Shown one piece after another: positions 57,475 through 64,000 of a stretch of 64,000 nucleotides of DNA. Position 1 is the stretch's first letter, and each line of letters opens with the position of its first letter. The DNA comes from Anagrus nilaparvatae (lineage: Eukaryota > Arthropoda > Insecta > Hymenoptera > Mymaridae). The notes below the pieces were generated by a model. It saw nothing but the letters and a program-made list of their open reading frames with translations, was not told the DNA's origin and ran no database searches. The position numbers were made by a program, and so were the translations under genes. The DNA lies in the NCBI GenBank assembly GCA_022575985.1, contig JAKSXM010000014.1, forward strand, positions 8,680,001 through 8,744,000, written 5' to 3'.

Positions 57475-59422
57475 GAAGCCGCTACCATCGCAAAAAATAA
57501 TTGTGATACGGTTAACGCACCCTTAGAAATAATTAAACTAACTGTTTAGCTATTAAACCAAGACATGATATAGTTGTTTCTCATCCATCTAAAGAGAATT
57601 TTTCAGATATAAAAAAGGATCAATTGACAAACGATTTAATACATTTATTAAATCGATTGCAAAGACATACAATACATGGCAAACATTGCTTACGTTACAA
57701 ATACAAATCAAATAAACTTACATGTCGTTTGAATTTTCCGCAACCTCTAAAAACAAAAAGTTGCATAGACAATTCAGATGGGTATTTCAGATATCATCCA
57801 AAACGAAATGATCCATTAATACAACGATATAATACAATTATAACATCGATTTGGCGAGCAAATACAGATTTCTAACCGATTGTCTCTGAACAAGCAGTAT
57901 GTTATTACATCACCAACTACGCATCAAAGAGTGAAAAAATTTCAAAAAATTTGCAGGAATGTTTGAACGAAATTTGCCAATCGATGTCAGATAATTTACA
58001 CGCAAAAACAGCAATTCAAAAATTATTTATTTCTACTTTAAATGAACGTGATTACAGTGCACAAGAAGTATTACATTTACTCATGAGTTGGCCTCTCTAC
58101 CACAGTTCACGAACATATCTTACATTAGTTATATATACAAGATGAAGAATGGAAATCAGTTAAGGTATTAATTCAATATATATCTATTTAAATTGTATAA
58201 ATATTAATTGTTAAAATAAATTATTTTAAAATTTTATTCATTTTAGATATGCAACGAAACTAAAGAAATTATGGAAGCAAATGATTCAACATTAATTGAG
58301 ACATATAAAATAAGACCACCTGAACTTGAGGATTTAAATTTGATAAATTTTTGTAAACACTACAGAGTTTACAACAATAAATTTATAAAAAGACGAAAAG
58401 AATGCATTGTAAGAATATTTCCGAAAATAAACCTTGTTGACAATGAAACAGAAGATGAAAAATATTATAAGTTACATTGTATTTTAAATGTATCATTTAG
58501 AAATAACAAGAATGATATTCTAATTAATAATGTAAATCATAATTCATGGAAGGAACTATATAATTCTTTAAACATTAGTGAAGAAAATGAAATAAATTTA
58601 CATGAATATGAAGAAACAGATGAAATTCCTGAATCCTTAAATGATGACATGGTTAGAAATCCATTTTAATATTTATCTGGATACTGTGAAAATATTGATA
58701 ACATTGAATTAGGAAAAAGATAAATTGATATATGCTACGATTGGAATATAACAGACAAAAATATACCATCTAAAGATGATATTGAAAAATTTTTTTAAAA
58801 ATTATAAATCAGATAATTCAAACAAACAAAATTCAGATGACGAGAAAAAAAATATAAAATTTACAGAAGATCAACAAGAAGTTTTAAACTGTTTAAAAGG
58901 ACAAACAGACGCGATTAAAAATAATACATTAACATCCAATATGATCAAAAGAGTAATAGTACGAGGAAAAGCAGGATCAGGTAAAGCACAGTAATAAAAG
59001 AAATGGTAAAAATGATAGCATCTGCTTTCGGGGAAGATGCAGTCAAAATCGGAGCACGTACTGGCATGGCTGCTATAAATGTATATGGAAAAACATATCA
59101 CTCATTACTACGATTACCTTTAAATTATAAACAATTTGGTTCATTAGAAAATAAAAATGCCAAATAACTACAAACTGAATTAAAAAATTTGAAATTTCTG
59201 TTAATTGACGAAATGTTATTAATAGGTTTACGTACTTTATATCAAATAGAATCACGGTGTAGAGAAATTTTTGCTAACGAAATTGATGAACCTTTTGGTG
59301 GAATAATAATATACTTATTCGGAGATTATAACCAATTTAGGCCGGTAGGACATACGGCAATATTTAGTTTAAAAAAATCTACTGACAAAATGCAATCGCA
59401 AGGAGAACTTGTTTTTAAGTGA
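57475..59422 (+). pseudogene. Helitron Rep-helicase, decayed fragment
   Basis: Pieces of a rolling-circle transposase in several frames. 57600-58145: HGKHCLRYKYKSNKLTCRLNFP, YHPKRNDPLIQRYN, SIWRANTDF, then ITNYASKSEKIS and NERDYSAQEVLHLLMSWPLY, typical of the Rep-helicase linker. 58271-58770: ELEDLNLINFCKHYRVYNNK and LGKR*IDICYDW. 58776-59422: Pif1-like helicase with Walker A VRGKAGSGKA broken by a frameshift at about 58985, then ARTGMAAINVYGKTYHSLLR, Walker B FLLIDEMLL, and motif III GDYNQFRPVG. The two His and catalytic Tyr of Rep are not present. Several stops (for example at 57873, 58143 and 59165) make it inactive. Confidence 0.82.
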
Positions 59423-60320
59423 ATTTGAAAGCGGGTAAAAGTAGATTCCTGTAATTTTTTCATATTTTGCTAATTTTTGAAATATTGGGAAGGGATTTTA
59501 AAAATTTGGAAACGGGAAGACCTTTATTAATCGTTTAGAAATAATTCAAGCCGATTTTCGTTCAATTTAATAATTTATAACAAATTTTACTAGAGATCTG
59601 AGATAACATATCAAGATCCAAAATGACGGGAATAGTAAAAATCGGAAAGCGATGAAAATCTAGATTATTACTTTTTTTTATATTAGGAATGTCTTGCCGT
59701 TGGAAAATTTATAAAAAATTAAAAAAAATAATTATTGATTATTACCGATTTTTATCATATTTTATCGACCTTAAATATTTGTATGTGTTAGTGTGTACTT
59801 GTTGTTTCAACGTTCCAGGTGATTCCACGGTAATTATATGCATCTTTTTATATGTGCTGCCATTTTGATGTTATATTGAAGTATTTTTTTTTTCTAATAT
59901 AATTTTATCAAAATAACCTCTTTGAATTTTATACACTTTCGTAAGAATTCATAATATCAACGAAAAAATAAGTATATGTAGGTTTTGCCTGCAATATTTT
60001 TCGAGTAAAAAATTAAAAATAATAATATTAATATCAATTTCTTCTGCTCTCATAATTTTACCAGTTATTACAAAAGTATTCAATCCTCGCTTTTTAAAAA
60101 AATATTTATTATAAGTAAGTTCATGAAATTGTGTGTTTTTATTATTTTAATACTTTTTACTTCTAAATAAACCTTTTTTGAGAATAATTTTGAATTAAAT
60201 ATAGTTTGGCGGTTTAGTTGCACCACGTGATAAATTATAGTCTTCCCTCTCTCTCGCTCTCGTCATTATAAAAAAATAACCATTTATTTGTGCACGTGTT
60301 GACGTGTGCCTGTTGAGTAA
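59423..60320. other. AT-rich non-coding stretch
   Basis: No gene, RNA or repeat recognised. The Helitron helicase stops at 59420 and its C-terminal motifs are not found downstream. A TCTCTCGCTCTCGTC tract lies near 60250. Confidence 0.5.
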
Positions 60321-60328
60321 TTCAACTT

Positions 60329-60664
60329 GAAGTTGTTAAAATAATTGATAAACATTTAAATTTTGTAATTGAACCTAATGGTATACCAGGTAAATACATT
60401 TAAATCAACAATAGTAAGTGTCATGTCTTAGGACTTGATGGAAGAATAAGTGACATTGTTAGAGCTAGAAAAAACATTTTGGAGTTTGGAGTTGGACTAT
60501 TCGTTAAAGCAGGAAAAGAATCTGCATTTATTGAATTTAAGCTTGAACATGTAATAATTTTAAAACTATGTACAAAGAGAATTCAGCACTGAAAATGAAT
60601 CAACTTGGAAAATTAATGGACAAAATGCTAAATCAAAAAAAGTTATTACATCTATGTACGTTAC
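60329..60664 (+). pseudogene. Unrecognised exon-like coding remnant
   Basis: A first piece reads LNFVIEPNGIPG up to a possible donor (CCAG|GTAAAT). After an acceptor-like CATGTCTTAG at about 60431 it continues LDGRISDIVRARKNILEFG and VGLFVKAGKESAFIEFKLEH. One frame change follows near 60570, then ESTWKINGQNAKSKKVITSM and a donor CAG|GTAAAA at about 60667. Amino acid use looks protein-like, but I do not recognise the family. The sequence after it is a partial copy of the intron at 61540-61610. Confidence 0.35.
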
Positions 60665-60775
60665 AGGTAAAAAAATATTTATGAGTTATGAGAGTTTTCA
60701 TTTTTTCTATGGCTTGGAGCTCATGAAATTTTTAATTTAGGAACTGGTTCAGATACTTTTATACAAATTATTTTT
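60665..60775 (+). repeat. Duplicate of a MED23 intron/exon edge
   Basis: The segment AAAAATATTTATGA.TTATGAGA ... GAGCTCATGAAATTTTTAATTTAGGAACTGGTTCAGATAC occurs here and at 61540-61640, about 870 bases downstream. It contains the acceptor and first codons (GTGSDT) of the same MED23 exon, so part of the pseudogene has been duplicated. Confidence 0.7.
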
Positions 60776-60906
60776 AATGAAACGATCAGTAATTGTATTT
60801 TGATGAAAATTTCTTATCCATAAATAAATAATAAAATAATTTTAAGTAAATAACGGTAATAACCTGTTGTATATTATTTAATAAACTAAATATTTTAAAT
60901 TAGCAG

Positions 60907-61730
60907 TTAACTGGAAGAGAATGGAAAAAATCAAGAAATTATTTAACGTGGATGCATTCTCAATTTATTATTGGAAGTATACAGCGCATGCATGTAAGTA
61001 CTTAAATGATTTAATTAAAATTTGAATCAAAAATTATATTAAAATACTCATAATACTTTTACTAAACAGATTCAAGTATTTTTACCAGTTTTCAAACTTT
61101 CTGATTTATTATAATATTAATAATATTTTTTGTTAGGTTTGTTGCTAGCTGCAGTCTTAAATTTCATGCTTGGGGTACTGTATATACTCTTCTGGATATA
61201 TTTAGTTATAGAATGTGTCACATACAACCACATTATACGGAGTACAAATTTTAAGCCATTTACACAGTCTTGCCTCTGTCCCGCAGACTGATCAAACCCA
61301 ATTGCATTTATGGGATTTAGTGCAAATATTGTTACAATTTATCCGAGATAAATACCTTATTTTTTTTTAAAGTTGAAGGTTCAGCTTTACAATTAATAAC
61401 TGGATTATAGGTTCAGCAGAACTTCAGCCACATCTTTCAAGATTTTTATCAGAACCAAAAATACTTGTGTTTGCTGATTCTGAAGAACTCAATACAGCAT
61501 TAGTACTAACACTTGCTAGATCTATGCCCGTAACAGGTACAAAAATATTTATGAATTATGAGACTTATCATTTTTTTGTATGTATGGAGCTCATGAAATT
61601 TTTAATTTAGGAACTGGTTCAGATACTCTTAATAGAACTTGGTGCTAAAATTTATTACTTGATAAAATAATGCAAAATACACCTCACACTTGGGTTTATC
61701 ACTTAGGTTGTCTCTATAGAGTTTTTATGA
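60907..61730 (+). pseudogene. MED23: Mediator complex subunit 23 pseudogene (fragmentary)
   Basis: Successive pieces match Mediator subunit 23, a tail-module protein of the RNA polymerase II co-activator. 60907-60993: WKKSRNYLTWMHSQFIIGSI, followed by a good donor. 61070-61111: FLPVFKLSDLL. 61159-61240: KFHAWGTVYTLLDIFSYRM and HIQPHY. 61285-61310: LHSLASVPQTDQTQLHL in another frame. 61372-61540: ALQLITGL, a stop, then SAELQPHLSRFLSEPK and SEELNTALVLTLARSM with a donor. 61611-61700: after TTTAATTTAG, GTGSDTLNRTWC, a stop, and NTPHTW. Stops, frameshifts and missing sections make it dead. Retained intron edges show it came from genomic DNA and not from mRNA. The family call rests on remembered motifs. 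Confidence 0.72.
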
Positions 61731-61739
61731 TAAAAAAAT

Positions 61740-62697
61740 CATAAATTCAAAAATTTTCAAGGTTAACGATATTAATTTATTATTTACTAAATTTTTAGTT
61801 GTTTAATTAATATTTTTTATTTGCAGGTGAATGATGGATTTTGGCATTTTTTTTTATATTGTGAAATTCTTTGAAAGAATTCGTTAATATTTTGATGCTC
61901 CAAAAATGGTCATTATGTTACTATTCTTAAATGGATAAATATTCCTTGATGATTATTAAATTTTACAAGAGGTGCTGTAGTTCGAGAATCATCAGATAGT
62001 TAATTCTGATCAATCGATAACGTAAGCTTTTCAAGTTTTCATTCCAGAGTTAACGGTAGAGTTTGAAAAAAAAAGATGAAATTTTACTTTTGAGATAAAA
62101 AACATTTATTATATACTTATTTTTGTTTCCTTAAAGTTTATATAATAGATTCATATGTTTTTTGGAGGCAAATATAATAGTTTTTGGTGTATAGAAGTCC
62201 ATTTGTCTAACAGAAGTATTATTATAATTTAAAGATAAACTCTTTGGAAAAATGATGTCCCAGAACAATAATTAAAATATTTATCATGAAGTATATTTTC
62301 ATATAATATTCAGTAATATATTTTCAAATAATATTCAGTAAAAAGTGTTGTCAATTTATTGTTTTGTTTTATCAAACTCTATCAGCAACTTGAGAACCTG
62401 GACTTGAAAAGTTAGACGGTATAGAATGCAATTCAATCTGATGATCAATGAGTTATAGCATCTCATGTAAAATTTAAAAACTTATATGGTTCTTGTGAAA
62501 TAATTGAACATGGATTATCGAAAAATTCATCATAACTGAGAATGGAATTATGGAGACATAAAACTTCGAAGCTTTATGAGTAGCGAGCTAACTGGAAGAC
62601 AAAATGTGGAATGAAGAAAAACTATCGTCATGATTGATTAGATAGCTGGAAAAGTATAATAAAAATTTACTTATGAGAGATTTGTACTCCAACATAC
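61740..62697. other. AT-rich stretch without recognised features
   Basis: No ORF of note and no further MED23 match that I can support. Confidence 0.45.
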
Positions 62698-63171
62698 GAC
62701 TTTAAAATATTATTTGAAGGATGCATAGACACATAGAGTACTTTGAAAAGGCTATTTTATTAGGATGATTAATTTTTTTATTTATAACGTTCGTTTTCAG
62801 TCTGGTTCTTAGTAACCAAGAAAATAGAACTTTGTGCTTAAAGCATTTTACATGAAAAAGGGAAGCAAAAAAGGCAGGGTAAACAGTTTTATTATCTTAG
62901 CTCTAAGGAACAATTAGAATCGTGCAAAACAAACTCCAAGTCTTCTGCATGTTTGGTTAATAACTTCTCATATCAAGTATCTCTAATCTGACTACTCATT
63001 TGAGTACTTATAAGAAATTTTTATTTACAATATAAAAAAAAATTTATTATATTATTATAATATAATAAATAAATTATTAATAAGAAAATTATAAATCCTA
63101 ATAAAATAGGTTTGGCTTTTAAAAGTATTCTATGTGTCTATGCATCTTCCAAATAATATTTTAAAGTCAAT
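62698..63171. repeat. Small foldback element (about 474 bp)
   Basis: Inverted repeats of about 75 bases: GACTTTAAAATATTATTTG at 62699 and its complement ending at 63171, extending through ATGCATAGACACATAGA and ATTTTATTAGGAT. TA adjoins both ends, suggesting a TA-targeting MITE. It has no coding capacity. Confidence 0.7.
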
Positions 63172-63564
63172 ATGTATAATTTCTCATTATATCCTAACAA
63201 TTAATCGGATGTTAATTAATACTTGCTTTTTATAAATAAATTAAACTTTTGTGAGTTAAACAAGAAGAAAAAGATCAAGGAAGTATTGTAATTAATATTA
63301 GGACAATTCAAATTATATGCATGTCTGTTTAAAAAAATTTTTTTTAAATTCTTCATATGCATGTTTTTTTACAAATTATAATTTTATTTTATTCAGTATT
63401 TTTAAATAAATACATAATAAATCATTTTGGCATGTTAATCAGGTGAAGTGTACTTATTAAGATTTTTGTGATTATTTAACACCGAAAATGCATAAATTAT
63501 TGCTAAAAATTTTATTTTGTTTTGCTAAAAGTTTTTTTTGGGTAGACAGATAAAAAAGATAAAA

Positions 63565-64000
63565 AATATACCTACTTCTAAGAAAGTAGTATATAATATA
63601 CAACGAAAAAAGCTAAATTTTTGTTGATATAAAAAAAGAAACAAAATTTTATTTTGGTATACCAAATTTTTTCTTCGCTTTTCTTACTTTGTTTGGTTGA
63701 ATTTTTTATTTTGAGAAAACAAAAATATACTGCTAAGAAAGTAGTATATTATATACAACGAAAAAATAAATAAATTTTCGTTGATATAATAAAAGAAAAA
63801 AATTTTTATTTTGTTTAGCTTGGACTTTTTTCATGCAAACTAAAATTTTTTTACTTTTTTTTACGATAGCAAATTTTGTCTCACTTTTCTGATTTTTTTA
63901 GCTTAACAACCTTTTTGAGCAAAAAAATATACAGCTAAAAGTATTAATATTTTATTTATTTATTTTTAAATCAAAAAAAAGCTAAATTTTTCTTAGCATA
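63565..64000. repeat. AT-rich tandem repeats at the window end
   Basis: Two units of about 158 bases share CTAAGAAAGTAGTATA.AT and ATACAACGAAAAAA (63576 and 63735). A third, weaker unit starts at about 63928. The stretch 63172-63565 before it shows nothing recognisable. Confidence 0.6.

Overview
This window is AT-rich eukaryotic DNA, most likely from an insect. The reasons are the mix of transposon families (BEL/Pao, Helitron, LINE, and a Mutator-like element with a FLYWCH finger), the small phase-preserving GT/AG introns, and a broken copy of an animal Mediator-23 gene. The species cannot be read from the sequence. I see no intact host gene: nearly everything is transposon or satellite DNA.

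Layout: (1) 1-577 holds the end of a LINE ORF1 and the start of its endonuclease ORF2, cut short. (2) About 564-2264 is an AT-rich tandem-repeat array that resumes at 55882. (3) A BEL/Pao LTR retrotransposon sits in that array with a 5-bp target duplication (ACAAG). Its 5' LTR starts at 2265 and its 3' LTR ends at 55876. (4) Into that 5' LTR a 48.5-kb element (2287-50815) has inserted, leaving an 8-bp duplication (GTGTATTA at 2279-2286 and 50816-50823). (5) The rest of BEL lies at 50824-55876: damaged gag, pol with an in-frame loss of most of the reverse transcriptase, and a frameshifted integrase. (6) 55882-57470 is more of the array. (7) 57475-59422 is a decayed Helitron Rep-helicase. (8) 60907-61730 is a Mediator subunit 23 pseudogene. 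(9) The rest, to 64000, is AT-rich DNA with a small foldback and tandem repeats.

The 48.5-kb element is the main discovery. It is one giant palindrome. Arms of about 24 kb meet near 26.7 kb around a spacer of some 50 bp. Each arm carries a complete 16-exon Mutator-like (MULE) transposase gene, and the two copies are transcribed away from the centre (minus strand in the left arm, plus strand in the right). The predicted protein of about 885 residues has an N-terminal FLYWCH-like zinc finger, a MULE DDE core whose D, D and E lie on separate exons, an acidic serine-rich middle, a lysine-rich segment and a C-terminal RING finger. The left copy looks intact; the right copy has a frameshift in its RING exon. 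The arms are nearly identical through the first 15 exons but carry clearly different RING exons, each starting exactly at the splice site. The layout resembles a Foldback/Phantom-type MULE grown to extreme size.

The arms also differ by private insertions: a 2.2-kb element with TA duplications on the left, a 1.5-kb microsatellite-bearing element on the right, and unrelated segments flanking the centre, the left one with a 204-codon ORF. They also differ in satellite copy number. These differences, together with the flanking target duplication, argue against an assembly artefact. The central 16 kb between the two genes is non-coding. It is full of nested palindromes, including four copies of a 133-bp GC-rich hairpin.
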